In this document: piece by piece, positions 56,669 to 64,000 of the stretch
How the letters are laid out: each line of letters begins with the position of its first letter
Numbering within the stretch: the first letter of the stretch is position 1
NCBI RefSeq assembly: GCF_003031405.1
Contig: NZ_CP020469.1
Span: forward strand, 3,162,001-3,226,000
Reading direction: 5' to 3'
Length of the DNA: 64,000 nucleotides
Origin: Halomonas sp. 'Soap Lake #6'
GTDB taxonomy: Bacteria > Pseudomonadota > Gammaproteobacteria > Pseudomonadales > Halomonadaceae
The notes under the pieces: generated by a model
What the model was told of the DNA's origin: nothing
The model's input: the letters and a program-made list of their open reading frames with translations, nothing else
Database searches by the model: none
Made by a program: the position numbers and the translations under genes

Positions 56669-57931
56669 TTACAACACCTCTTGCTGGTTATACGCCTTGG
56701 CGAGATCCATTAGGGCGGTAAGCTCACTGTAAGCCTCAGACTCCAGAATCAGCGCTTGGCCCATCAGTACATTGCGCGCTTCAAGCTGGGCGCGCAGGGC
56801 GGTGTCTTCTATCTCTTCAAAATCTGCATTGTGGGCCAGAGATAGCACCCGGCGGTGCATTTCGATACCACAGTAGGCCAGCGCATCCAGCCGGATCTCT
56901 TCCAGCAGCGCATCACAGGCATCGTCAGCGCTATTACCCTGCTCTTCAAACAAGGCTTTTGGAAACAGAATGCCTGTACGTTCAGTTTGCCATAGGTAGC
57001 GGAACTCAGCGTCAAAGCAAATAAAGCACGCCTCAATGACTTCAAGAATCCATGCCTGATACGATTCAAGCTCATCTTCTTGTCGATGAGCAGGCTGGCT
57101 AAAGTAGGCCATCAGGAAATTAGCCACCGCCATGCCTAGGTCAAAAGCCATTGGGCCGTACTGGGAGAACTCAGGGTCAATGACCCGCACTTCCGTATCG
57201 GTGGCCATAATCGAGCCGGAATGCAAATCACCATGCAGCATGGTTTCGGTATTAGCGGTGAACTTCATTAATAACCGCTGCACTTTGGCTTTTAAACGCA
57301 CATTGCGTCGTAGCTCATCCACTACCGGCGAAAGCTCCGGCGTGTGGTGGTTCATTTCTGCGCCGTAATAGGGGTCGGTAAATACCAGCGATTCAGTGAT
57401 GGCAGGAATCGCCACATTGCCAGAAAACAGCCCGACATCCTGCTTCTTCTCAGGGCTGCCAAGTGAAAGCTCTGACCCACGAAACGCCGTGCGCGCACAG
57501 AATTGGCCGATGGTTTCACCCAAGGCAGCCACTCGTTCACCGTTGATTAGCTTGCGGCGCAAAATAGTATGCGGATGCAAATACTCCATCACAATAAGCG
57601 CCTGGGGCTTGTCGAAGTAGTACACCTCAGGGGCAATTCCAGGGGCACGCTTGGATTGGCGCACCAGCGCGTAATATTCAAAGTGGGCGCGATAAATAGG
57701 TAGTGGCCAGCTCTCCCCCACCATGCGCACATAGGGAAGCGCTTGTTTCACCACGACGCTGCCAAGGCTTCCGGAGACAATAAACACTAGGTTGAGGTTG
57801 CCATCACCCACCTCACGAATATCCCATGCAGTGGGATCACCGCCTACCCGGCTCGCCACTTCTTCGACGCCGCCAAGGCGCTGAGACAGTGTTTCTACGC
57901 TAAGGGCACGGTAATGTTGTTCCATCTCCAC
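56669..57931 (-). CDS. mtnK: 5-methylthioribose kinase
   Basis: Phosphorylates methylthioribose to MTR-1-phosphate, the substrate of MtnA. 420 residues from GTG 57931 (GAGG eight bases upstream); ATG 57925 is an alternative. APH-like kinase fold: VGDGNLNLVFIV, VVVKQALPYVR, the catalytic HGDLHSGSIM, and VIDPEFSQYGPMAFDLG. Its presence implies the MtnN/MtnK route rather than MTA phosphorylase. Confidence 0.95.
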   Translation of the reverse strand: MEMEQHYRALSVETLSQRLGGVEEVASRVGGDPTAWDIREVGDGNLNLVFIVSGSLGSVVVKQALPYVRMVGESWPLPIYRAHFEYYALVRQSKRAPGIAPEVYYFDKPQALIVMEYLHPHTILRRKLINGERVAALGETIGQFCARTAFRGSELSLGSPEKKQDVGLFSGNVAIPAITESLVFTDPYYGAEMNHHTPELSPVVDELRRNVRLKAKVQRLLMKFTANTETMLHGDLHSGSIMATDTEVRVIDPEFSQYGPMAFDLGMAVANFLMAYFSQPAHRQEDELESYQAWILEVIEACFICFDAEFRYLWQTERTGILFPKALFEEQGNSADDACDALLEEIRLDALAYCGIEMHRRVLSLAHNADFEEIEDTALRAQLEARNVLMGQALILESEAYSELTALMDLAKAYNQQEVL

Positions 57932-58037
57932 AGATCAATCCTCACAAAATTTTTTGTATATATTCATGCCCAAAAGTAGCACTTAAATACACTGGATTTT
58001 CAAAGGGTAACAAAGTCGCCATCACCGTCGCCATTAA

Positions 58038-58967
58038 TTAGTGATCCCAGTACGGTAGGTCGCCAACCGCTAAGAACAAATGCTCTAGAAATGCCGCTAC
58101 TTTAGATGAGCGCAGTCGGTTTTCTGGATAGATAACGTGGATACCCTCCCGCGTTGCTTCGCCTAGTGCTTGATAGCTTTTAAGCATAGGCACCAAGCCT
58201 CCATCGCGCAGAGCGTCGAAAACCAGCCAAGTGGGAAATAGCACAATGCCCTGCCCTTGCAGTGCCGCTTCAACCAAACATTCCGCATTGTTGCTATAGA
58301 GGTTGCCTTTCACTGGATAGCGTTGCGCTTGATCACTCTCTAACTCTTGGAAATACCAAGACTGTGCTCCGCGCGTGCCTTTGTAGACGAGGCAATTATG
58401 CTCACTCAATTCATCTGGATGATGTGGCTCGCCATGACGTTTTAGATAGATAGGGGAAGCGCACGCCACAAAGCGCTGTGTTGCAAGTTGTCGTGCCACC
58501 AAACTTGAGTCACTTAATGCACCCACTCGTATGACTAAATCTGCCCCCTCTTGCACCGGGTCGATAAATGCATCACTCAACGTTAGCTCTATCTCTACCG
58601 CTGGGTGATCGTCCTGAAAGCTGGCCAATAAGGGAGCTATATGCCGACGCCCAAATGCCACAGGGGCATTAATGCGCAACACCCCCTGGGGCCGTTTAGC
58701 ACCACCAACGACCTGCTCTGTAGCTAAGTCCAAACTATCCAGTACGCGCTGCACATCACGGAAGTAGTGCTCTCCAGCATCAGTGAGTCGCACTGCCCGA
58801 GTATGTCGATATAGTAGCCGTTGCCCCAAAGAGCGCTCCAAACCGGCAATATGACGCGATACAGAAGAAGCCGGCAAATCATAGTAGCGTGCCGCATCGG
58901 CAAAACTACCTGTCATGGCGACACGTACAAACAGCCGCAACGCGAGTAGGCGAATAGAGTTGTCCAA
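58038..58967 (-). CDS. LysR-family transcriptional regulator
   Basis: 309 residues, starting at TTG 58967 with AAAGGAG upstream and no nearby ATG. The helix-turn-helix is FVRVAMTGSFADAARYYDLPASSVSRHIAGLERSLGQRLLYRHTR; the effector domain follows (PQGVLRINAPVAFGRRHIAPLL). It belongs to the DsdC/AaeR-like branch in appearance. It is divergent from the two small DMT membrane proteins, with 89 bases between, and probably regulates them. Confidence 0.9.
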   Translation of the reverse strand: MDNSIRLLALRLFVRVAMTGSFADAARYYDLPASSVSRHIAGLERSLGQRLLYRHTRAVRLTDAGEHYFRDVQRVLDSLDLATEQVVGGAKRPQGVLRINAPVAFGRRHIAPLLASFQDDHPAVEIELTLSDAFIDPVQEGADLVIRVGALSDSSLVARQLATQRFVACASPIYLKRHGEPHHPDELSEHNCLVYKGTRGAQSWYFQELESDQAQRYPVKGNLYSNNAECLVEAALQGQGIVLFPTWLVFDALRDGGLVPMLKSYQALGEATREGIHVIYPENRLRSSKVAAFLEHLFLAVGDLPYWDH

Positions 58968-59056
58968 TTAGCAATACTCCTTTGCTTTTGCAACGCATTG
59001 TAGCAATAAAGATAAGACTCTAAAGTGCTCGCTCTTTTGATCTTCGGAGCGTTGTC

Positions 59057-59485
59057 ATGCAACACGCACTTATTTTACTCGGAGTACTGATCGCGGGAAT
59101 GGGTCTCTCGGTAGAAGCTGGTTTGCTTGGCCCACTCGGCGAGCAGGTGGGCCATCTGTCCGCTACGCTATCGATTTTTTTAGTGGGTGGACTGCTGCTA
59201 TCACTGGCGCTGGTATTTTCACCTCAACCCAAACTAGCCACCCTTTTTCGTCAACCTCGCTGGTTGCTAACTGGCGGCCTACTTGGGCCCTTTTACGTCA
59301 TTGTATTGACACTAGCAACGCCTCTAGTGGGCGTTGGTATGACCATGGTGGGCATTTTGTGTGGACAGGTAGCGGCCAGCTTAGCAATTGACCATTTCGG
59401 CTGGCTTGGCAGCGAGTGTCGCGGGGTGGACAGCTACCGAGTGCTCGCGTTAGTGATGATTTTAGCCGCTCTGTGGCTGATGTAA
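59057..59485 (+). CDS. DMT-family membrane protein, YdcZ/DUF606 type
   Basis: 142 residues, about five membrane helices. Family motifs are LVGGLLLSLALVF, LLTGGLLGPFYVIVLTLATPLVGVGMTMVGILCGQVAASLAIDHFGWLG. GGAGC precedes the ATG. Proteins of this half-size often work as pairs, and a second copy follows 24 bases later. The exported solute is unknown. Confidence 0.87.
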   Translation: MQHALILLGVLIAGMGLSVEAGLLGPLGEQVGHLSATLSIFLVGGLLLSLALVFSPQPKLATLFRQPRWLLTGGLLGPFYVIVLTLATPLVGVGMTMVGILCGQVAASLAIDHFGWLGSECRGVDSYRVLALVMILAALWLM

Positions 59486-59509
59486 GCGGCTTATATAACG
59501 GAGATAACC

Positions 59510-60019
59510 ATGTTTCTACCGATTATTTTTGTTCTTCTACTTGTCGGTGGCGCCGTACTGGCAGCCCAATCTTCCATTAACGGTCGCTTAGGCGCCAACA
59601 CCGGCGTGATTGAAAGTGCTTGGCTAACCTTTGTGATAGGCGCCGTGCTGACTTTTTTGCTGATGTTCTTTTTCGAACCAGCCCAGGAAGCCACACTATT
59701 CAGCGTACCCAAGTGGCAATTAACTGGCGCGCTTTTTGGCGTAGTGTATATGCTCGCGATTGTTTTCGCCGTACCGCGCGTAGGCACAGCCGCGGCAACG
59801 GTCGCCGTAATATCAGGCCAACTGTTGATGAGCCTGCTGATTGATCATTTTGGCTGGCTTGCCAATGTTCAACGGCCCTTAGATGCTTCACGGTATATCG
59901 CCATGGCACTGCTAATAGGCGCTATTGGGTTAATCTACTTAAGCCACCAACAGCGCCAGCGTCGATTAGTGAGTCAACCGAGCGAGTGCACAGAGGCTGC
60001 TGTTAACCCTAAGCCCTAG
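59510..60019 (+). CDS. DMT-family membrane protein, YdcZ/DUF606 type (second copy)
   Basis: 169 residues, about five helices, clearly related to the previous gene: LTGALFGVVYMLAIVFAVPRVGTAAATVAVISGQLLMSLLIDHFGWL matches its core. It has an extra N-terminal AAQSSINGRLGANTG segment and a polar C-terminal tail. GGAG lies seven bases before the ATG. It is probably the partner subunit in an antiparallel heterodimer. Confidence 0.87.
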   Translation: MFLPIIFVLLLVGGAVLAAQSSINGRLGANTGVIESAWLTFVIGAVLTFLLMFFFEPAQEATLFSVPKWQLTGALFGVVYMLAIVFAVPRVGTAAATVAVISGQLLMSLLIDHFGWLANVQRPLDASRYIAMALLIGAIGLIYLSHQQRQRRLVSQPSECTEAAVNPKP

Positions 60020-60035
60020 CATAGGGCGTAGGGTT
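60005..60035. terminator. Hairpin between convergent genes
   Basis: AACCCTAAGCCCT-AGCAT-AGGGCGTAGGGTT, overlapping the stop of the second YdcZ gene and 15 bases from the zinc-finger gene end. A long stem but no clear T run. Confidence 0.55.
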
Positions 60036-60049
60036 ATTCATCGGTTGCA

Positions 60050-60316
60050 TTACCGCAACTGACTATCCTTACTGCCACGGCGATTATAGCCACTGAAGCC
60101 CGACTGTTTTTTGTCCAACTCGCTCTGACATACCACGCACAGCCGAACACCGGGCATCGCCTTACGGCGCGCTTCAGGAATAGGGTCGCCACACTCCTCG
60201 CAGACCTCAAGGCTTTCGCCGCGAGGTAACTGGCGACGGGCTCGCTGCACTGCATCATCCAGCGTGCTCTCAATCTGCTCTTGTTCGGCACCATCTTTTG
60301 CCCACCCACCTGCCAT
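60050..60316 (-). CDS. DksA/TraR-family zinc-finger protein (YbiI-like)
   Basis: 88 residues. The C4 zinc finger is CEECGDPIPEARRKAMPGVRLCVVC, preceded by a short helix (QIESTLDDAVQRARRQL) rather than DksA's long coiled-coil. It therefore cannot reach the polymerase active site as DksA does in the same way. AAGGA precedes the ATG. Function unknown. Confidence 0.88.
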   Translation of the reverse strand: MAGGWAKDGAEQEQIESTLDDAVQRARRQLPRGESLEVCEECGDPIPEARRKAMPGVRLCVVCQSELDKKQSGFSGYNRRGSKDSQLR

Positions 60317-60380
60317 GGTGTCGTCCTTCTCTCCGCTAATAATATGTTTTCAGCATAGCAGCAAAGAGAGCCGCACACCG

Positions 60381-61133
60381 TTACCCCAAAAAACGGGTGC
60401 CTTGCGCTGCCAGTGGGCTCCTCAAGCGATCTGGAAGCGGCACATCGGTCACTACAGCATCGTAATCACCCAACTGACCAGCAGCACAGCGCAGTGGTAA
60501 ATCAAACTTGGTTTTATCCAATACCAGCACTCGATAGCTTGTGTGGGCCAACAGTGCTTCGCGGGCCATGACTTCGTCGTCGTTATAGTCATAAAGCCGA
60601 CCATGGCCATCCATTCCCCCCACCGACACAATCCCAACATCGGCACGATAGCGCTGGAAAAAACGCCAGGCATCGCCACCAATTACGTCCTGATCACGAC
60701 GGCGTACCCGTCCACCTGCCACCACTAACTCACACTTCAACTGACATAGCTTAATCAGCGCATGCAGGTTATTGGTCATGATATGCAGGCCTTGCTTATC
60801 GCTAAGTGCATCCGCCAGTTGCTCAACGGTGGTGCCAGTACCTAAAAACAGGGCTTGATGGTCTTGCACTAAACTCGCCGCCCGCGCCGCTATTTGTCGT
60901 TTACCCGCTACATTAACGATCTGACGCTGGTCGTAACCGATATTCTCCTGCTCAGGAAACGGCAGTACTTCGCCTTGGCGGCGCAACACCAACCCCTTAT
61001 CCGCCAGATGGCGAATATCCCCACGTAGGGTCTGTACAGAAACGCCAAAGTGCCGGGCCAGTACCTCTAACGATTGACGACCCTCACTATTAATATGCTG
61101 TAGCAATAGTTGGCGACGTTCGAACTGACGCAT
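60381..61133 (-). CDS. DeoR/GlpR-family transcriptional repressor
   Basis: 250 residues from ATG 61133 (GTGAGG upstream); the frame to 61211 is leader. A DeoR helix-turn-helix (RRQLLLQHINSEGRQSLEVLARHFGVSVQTLRGDIRHLADKGLVLRRQG) and the sugar-phosphate-binding domain (FLGTGTTVEQLADAL, MTNNLHAL, GGDAWRFFQRYRADVGIVSVGGMD) are clear. It is closest in look to GlpR, which responds to glycerol-3-phosphate. Divergent from the ABC transporter genes at 61269. Confidence 0.9.
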   Translation of the reverse strand: MRQFERRQLLLQHINSEGRQSLEVLARHFGVSVQTLRGDIRHLADKGLVLRRQGEVLPFPEQENIGYDQRQIVNVAGKRQIAARAASLVQDHQALFLGTGTTVEQLADALSDKQGLHIMTNNLHALIKLCQLKCELVVAGGRVRRRDQDVIGGDAWRFFQRYRADVGIVSVGGMDGHGRLYDYNDDEVMAREALLAHTSYRVLVLDKTKFDLPLRCAAGQLGDYDAVVTDVPLPDRLRSPLAAQGTRFLG

Positions 61134-61148
61134 GGATACCTCACGGTG

Positions 61149-61201
61149 AAACGAAAGCAAATAAGACCGAAAGCGAAAGAGAAAAAGTGCCAAACGAAAG
61201 C
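61149..61201. promoter_or_regulatory. Candidate DeoR-type operator (repeated CGAAAGC)
   Basis: AACGAAAGC (61149), CCGAAAGCGAAAG (61167) and CAAACGAAAGC (61191) repeat the same box in the gap between the repressor and the transporter genes. The complementary TTTCGTTT-type box is characteristic of GlpR/DeoR-family sites. Confidence 0.6.
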
Positions 61202-61268
61202 GTACTGTCACTTTGTTGTAAGCAGATGACAGTAGCTTAGGTGGTGTTCATTCACCTGAGGCTTCCCC

Positions 61269-62261
61269 ATGCTAAAGCGCCCCGTGGTAACTACTCTTAC
61301 AACTGCTGTTGCAGCAGCCAGCTTTGCCCTTTCGGCCCATTCCGTGGCTAACGACACGCTAACGCTCTACACCAGCCAGCCCAATAGCGATGCACAGCAG
61401 ACGGTTGATGCCTTTAAAGCCGCCTACCCTGATATCGACGTTGAGTGGGTTCGCGACGGCACGACTCAGTTAATGACGCGTCTGCGTTCTGAGCTTTCTG
61501 CCGGGGTAAGTAATCCCGACGTGCTGCTGATTGCTGACAGCATGACCATGGAGTCGCTTAAACAAGAGGGGCACTTACAGCCCTATTTAAGTGATGAGCG
61601 CAGCGGCTATGACGCCGACCTATATGACCCTGAAGGCTACTACTACGGCACCAAGCTGATCACCACCGGTATTGTGTATAACACCGGCGCCGTGCATCAA
61701 CCGCAAAGCTGGCAAGACCTGCTAGGGCCTGATTATGAAGGCATGGTTACGATGCCCAGCCCGCTTTACTCCGGCGCAGCACTGATCCACATGGCGGCGA
61801 TTAGCGCCAACCCATCGCTAGGCGCCGATTACTACGACGCCCTACACGCCAATCGCGCTGAAGCTCAAGGTGGCAATGGCGGCGTATTTAATGCAGTCGC
61901 CGCAGGCGCGAAGCCCTATGGCATTGTGGTGGATTTTCTACCCATCCGCGAAGCGGTCAAAGGCTCGCCGGTAGAATTTGTGTTTCCTGAAGAGGGTGTA
62001 AGCGCCGTTACTGAGCCTGTCGCGATCATGCAGGGTGCCAAGAACCTGGATGCCGCACAGAAATTTGTTGATTTCGTGCTCTCCCAGCAAGGCCAGGAGC
62101 TGGTCAGCCAACAAGGCTACCTACCCGCACGTGACGATATTACCCCGCCGGAAGGCTTTCCCGAGCGCGATAGCATTGTGCTAATGCCAGTGGATATTGA
62201 ACAAACGTTGGCGCAAGAAGCTGAGCTTAAACAGCACTTTAGCGATCTGTTCGGCGGATAA
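61269..62261 (+). CDS. ABC transporter periplasmic binding protein (iron/phosphonate/phosphoester type)
   Basis: 330 residues with a signal peptide ending near SVA-NDTLT. The mature protein starts LTLYTSQPNSDAQQTVDAFKAAYPDIDVEWVRDGTTQLMTRLRSELSAGVSNPDVLLIADS, typical of the family that includes FbpA and 2-aminoethylphosphonate-binding proteins. The tyrosine pair that binds iron in FbpA is not evident. Given the GlpR-like repressor next door, a phosphorylated organic ligand is more likely than iron (inference). Confidence 0.87.
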   Translation: MLKRPVVTTLTTAVAAASFALSAHSVANDTLTLYTSQPNSDAQQTVDAFKAAYPDIDVEWVRDGTTQLMTRLRSELSAGVSNPDVLLIADSMTMESLKQEGHLQPYLSDERSGYDADLYDPEGYYYGTKLITTGIVYNTGAVHQPQSWQDLLGPDYEGMVTMPSPLYSGAALIHMAAISANPSLGADYYDALHANRAEAQGGNGGVFNAVAAGAKPYGIVVDFLPIREAVKGSPVEFVFPEEGVSAVTEPVAIMQGAKNLDAAQKFVDFVLSQQGQELVSQQGYLPARDDITPPEGFPERDSIVLMPVDIEQTLAQEAELKQHFSDLFGG

Positions 62262-62263
62262 TC

Positions 62264-63976
62264 ATGACGCCCGCCATTACCTATGACAACAAGTACGGCA
62301 GCCAGCACCGCTGGCTGCTTTCAAGTCTGTTAATTGCCATTGTGTTACTTAGCCTGGCCCCCAGCCTACGCCTGCTGATAGAAGCATTGAGTGACCTTAG
62401 CCAGGGGCGTCAATCACCACTGTGGCAAGTGCTCAATAGCGCAAGTACTTGGCGAGCGCTGTGGCGTAGCCTGTACACCTCTGGGCTCGGCATGCTGATT
62501 GCGCTGATGCTGGGCAGCCTATTCGCCTTTGCCATCACGCTCACCAATGTGCGTGGTAAATCGTGGTTAGTGTTCTGCTTTATGCTGCCAATGATGATTC
62601 CACCCCAGGTCACCGCGTTGAGCTGGCTGCAGCTATTTGGACCGGCTAGCCCACTACTCAAGAGTATTGGCATGGCGCCGCCCCTAGGCAGTCCACAACC
62701 GCTCTACTCGGCAGAAGGCATTGCCCTGTTGCTAGGCATCCAGAGCGCACCGCTGGTGTTTCTGGCCCTGCGTACAAGCCTACTTTCTTTACCTCGAGAG
62801 CTTATTGAAGCCGCCCGCATCAGCGGTGCTAAACAAGCGCAAGTATGGGGTCATATTATTCTGCCCGTAACCCGCAGTGGCTTAATCGCCGGGGGTGCAA
62901 TGGCATTTATTTCCAGCCTGGGCAACTTCGGCATTCCCGCCATGCTGGGCATTCCAGCGGGCTATTACGTGCTACCGACGCTGATCTATCAGCGTATGGC
63001 CAGTTTTGGTACGGGTGTATTAGCGGAAATGGCCGCCCTGTCGCTACTGATTGGATTGCTGGCCTTAGCTGGTGTCGCCCTACAGCAACACTTAATGGGT
63101 CGCAGCCGGTTTGGGCTGGGCGGCCACAGTGGTCGCTCCCATGACTTTACCCTGGGCCGCTGGCGAACGCTGGTGACCTCTACGCTGGTTGGCATCTTAT
63201 TGATTATCCTGGTCGCGCCACTGCTGGCTCTTGTTGTTAGCTCGCTAGTACCCGCGGTGGGCGTACCGCTTAACGCCAATACCGCCAGTCTTAACGCCTA
63301 CGCCGAAGTGATTGGCCGCCAAGGGGCTACGTGGCGCGCCGTGCGTAACAGCCTTTGGCTGGCGGGCAGCGCGGCAGTGGTACTTATGCTACTAAGCCTA
63401 CCGCTGGCTTACCGGCTACAGCGCCTACCGGAACGCTGGCGCGGCGTGGTGCTCAGCGCCATTGAGATTCCTTATGCGCTGCCCGGCGTAGTGTTGGCGA
63501 TTGCCTGCATTCTGCTGTTTGTACGCCCACTACCAATTATTAACGTGGCGCTCTACGGCACCCTGGGATTGATTTTTGTGGCTTATCTGGCGCGCTTTCT
63601 AGTGGTCTGCGTTAAACCAGTGGCGGCAAGCCTGGCGCAGTTAGATTCTTCACTTGAAGAAGCAGCACAGCTCGCGGGGGCAGGCCCCTGGCGGCGCCTT
63701 GGAGGCATCATTCTACCGCTGGTAGCGCCCGCGCTATTTGCAGGCGGGCTGCTGGTGTTCCTACTTGCAGTCAACGAGCTCACCGTGTCAGCGCTGCTCT
63801 GGAGCGCTGGCAATGAAACCCTCGGTGTACTGATTTTCAACCTGGATCAAGGTGGCGAAAGCGTGCTGGCCTCTGCCGTTTCAGTACTGGTAGTCATCAT
63901 GGTCGCTTCGCTGATGTTAGCACTGAGCTTGCTGTCACCACGGCTACCTAAAGGAGTTATCCCATGGCAGGGCTAG
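62264..63976 (+). CDS. ABC transporter permease with two fused permease domains
   Basis: 570 residues, about 12 helices. Two permease units are fused in one chain, each with its coupling motif: ELIEAARISGAKQAQVWGHIILPVTR in the first half and EEAAQLAGAGPWRRLGGIILPLVAP in the second. This FbpB-like design pairs with the binding protein two bases upstream. It overlaps the ATPase gene by 13 bases. Confidence 0.92.
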   Translation: MTPAITYDNKYGSQHRWLLSSLLIAIVLLSLAPSLRLLIEALSDLSQGRQSPLWQVLNSASTWRALWRSLYTSGLGMLIALMLGSLFAFAITLTNVRGKSWLVFCFMLPMMIPPQVTALSWLQLFGPASPLLKSIGMAPPLGSPQPLYSAEGIALLLGIQSAPLVFLALRTSLLSLPRELIEAARISGAKQAQVWGHIILPVTRSGLIAGGAMAFISSLGNFGIPAMLGIPAGYYVLPTLIYQRMASFGTGVLAEMAALSLLIGLLALAGVALQQHLMGRSRFGLGGHSGRSHDFTLGRWRTLVTSTLVGILLIILVAPLLALVVSSLVPAVGVPLNANTASLNAYAEVIGRQGATWRAVRNSLWLAGSAAVVLMLLSLPLAYRLQRLPERWRGVVLSAIEIPYALPGVVLAIACILLFVRPLPIINVALYGTLGLIFVAYLARFLVVCVKPVAASLAQLDSSLEEAAQLAGAGPWRRLGGIILPLVAPALFAGGLLVFLLAVNELTVSALLWSAGNETLGVLIFNLDQGGESVLASAVSVLVVIMVASLMLALSLLSPRLPKGVIPWQG

Positions 63977-64000
63977 CAATTGATCGCGTTACCAAACGCT
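63964..64000 (+). CDS. ABC transporter ATPase (5' end only)
   Basis: ATG 63964, with AAAGGAG eight bases upstream, begins MAGLAIDRVTKR, the usual start of an importer ATPase. The rest is beyond the window. It starts inside the permease gene, so translation is coupled. Confidence 0.75.
   Translation, partial: MAGLAIDRVTKR

Overview
The window looks like a chromosomal segment of a halophilic gammaproteobacterium of the Halomonadaceae (Halomonas sensu lato). This is inferred from gene content and order, not from a database search. Several blocks follow the gene order known from Pseudomonas: tyrS/anmK, (pilT)-yggS-proC-yggT-metX-metW-DUF4426, and sfsA-aminotransferase-dksA-gluQ-cbrX-cbrA-cbrB-[crcZ]-pcnB-folK-panB-panC. 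Around these lie halophile-type accessory genes: a TRAP transporter, a very acidic secreted protein, and an acetoacetyl-CoA thiolase of the PHB type.

Layout. 1-1.8 kb: truncated isochorismatase-family gene, Tim44-like membrane protein, small lipoprotein. 1.9-7.3 kb: a complete rRNA operon on the minus strand (16S-23S-5S) with promoter, boxA sites and processing stems, and no tRNA in its spacers. 7.4-14.8 kb: tyrS, anmK, a remnant of pilT, then yggS-proC-yggT-metXW-DUF4426. 14.8-16.7 kb: sfsA and an aminotransferase. 17-29.3 kb: dksA, gluQ, cbrX-cbrA-cbrB, a strong candidate for the CrcZ regulatory RNA with its own sigma-54 promoter, pcnB-folK, panBCD and a thiolase. 29.5-36.6 kb: acidic secreted protein, TRAP transporter (dctPQM), LysR regulator, and a CoA-transferase plus HMG-CoA lyase pair that together suggest uptake and breakdown of a branched C5/C6 dicarboxylate. 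36.6-45.9 kb: a six-gene operon for 2-ketoarginine/4-guanidinobutyrate breakdown (gbuA, YjiH transporter, aruI, NCS1 transporter, MBL hydrolase, aldehyde dehydrogenase), preceded by a sigma-54 promoter and a divergent PAS/AAA+ activator. 46-50.3 kb: ABC sugar or glycerol-phosphate type transporter in the order ATPase, binding protein, two permeases. 50.3-52.8 kb: recQ and an orphan Xre/MbcA/ParS antitoxin. 52.7-57.9 kb: methionine salvage genes mtnA, mtnBCD and mtnK, with an array of four ~210-220 bp palindromic repeats between mtnD and mtnK. 58-64 kb: LysR regulator with a pair of DMT exporters, a DksA-like zinc-finger protein, and a DeoR regulator divergent from a second ABC transporter that runs off the end.

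How it fits together. CbrAB is the carbon/nitrogen-status system that in Pseudomonas activates CrcZ, an RNA that titrates Hfq/Crc and so relieves catabolite repression. All parts appear to be present here in the Pseudomonas order, and two catabolic leaders in the window carry A-rich motifs of the Hfq/Crc type. A second recurring theme is short (12-21 bp) tandem duplications placed exactly at gene ends or in leaders, often containing stop or start codons. At least eight loci in 64 kb show them.
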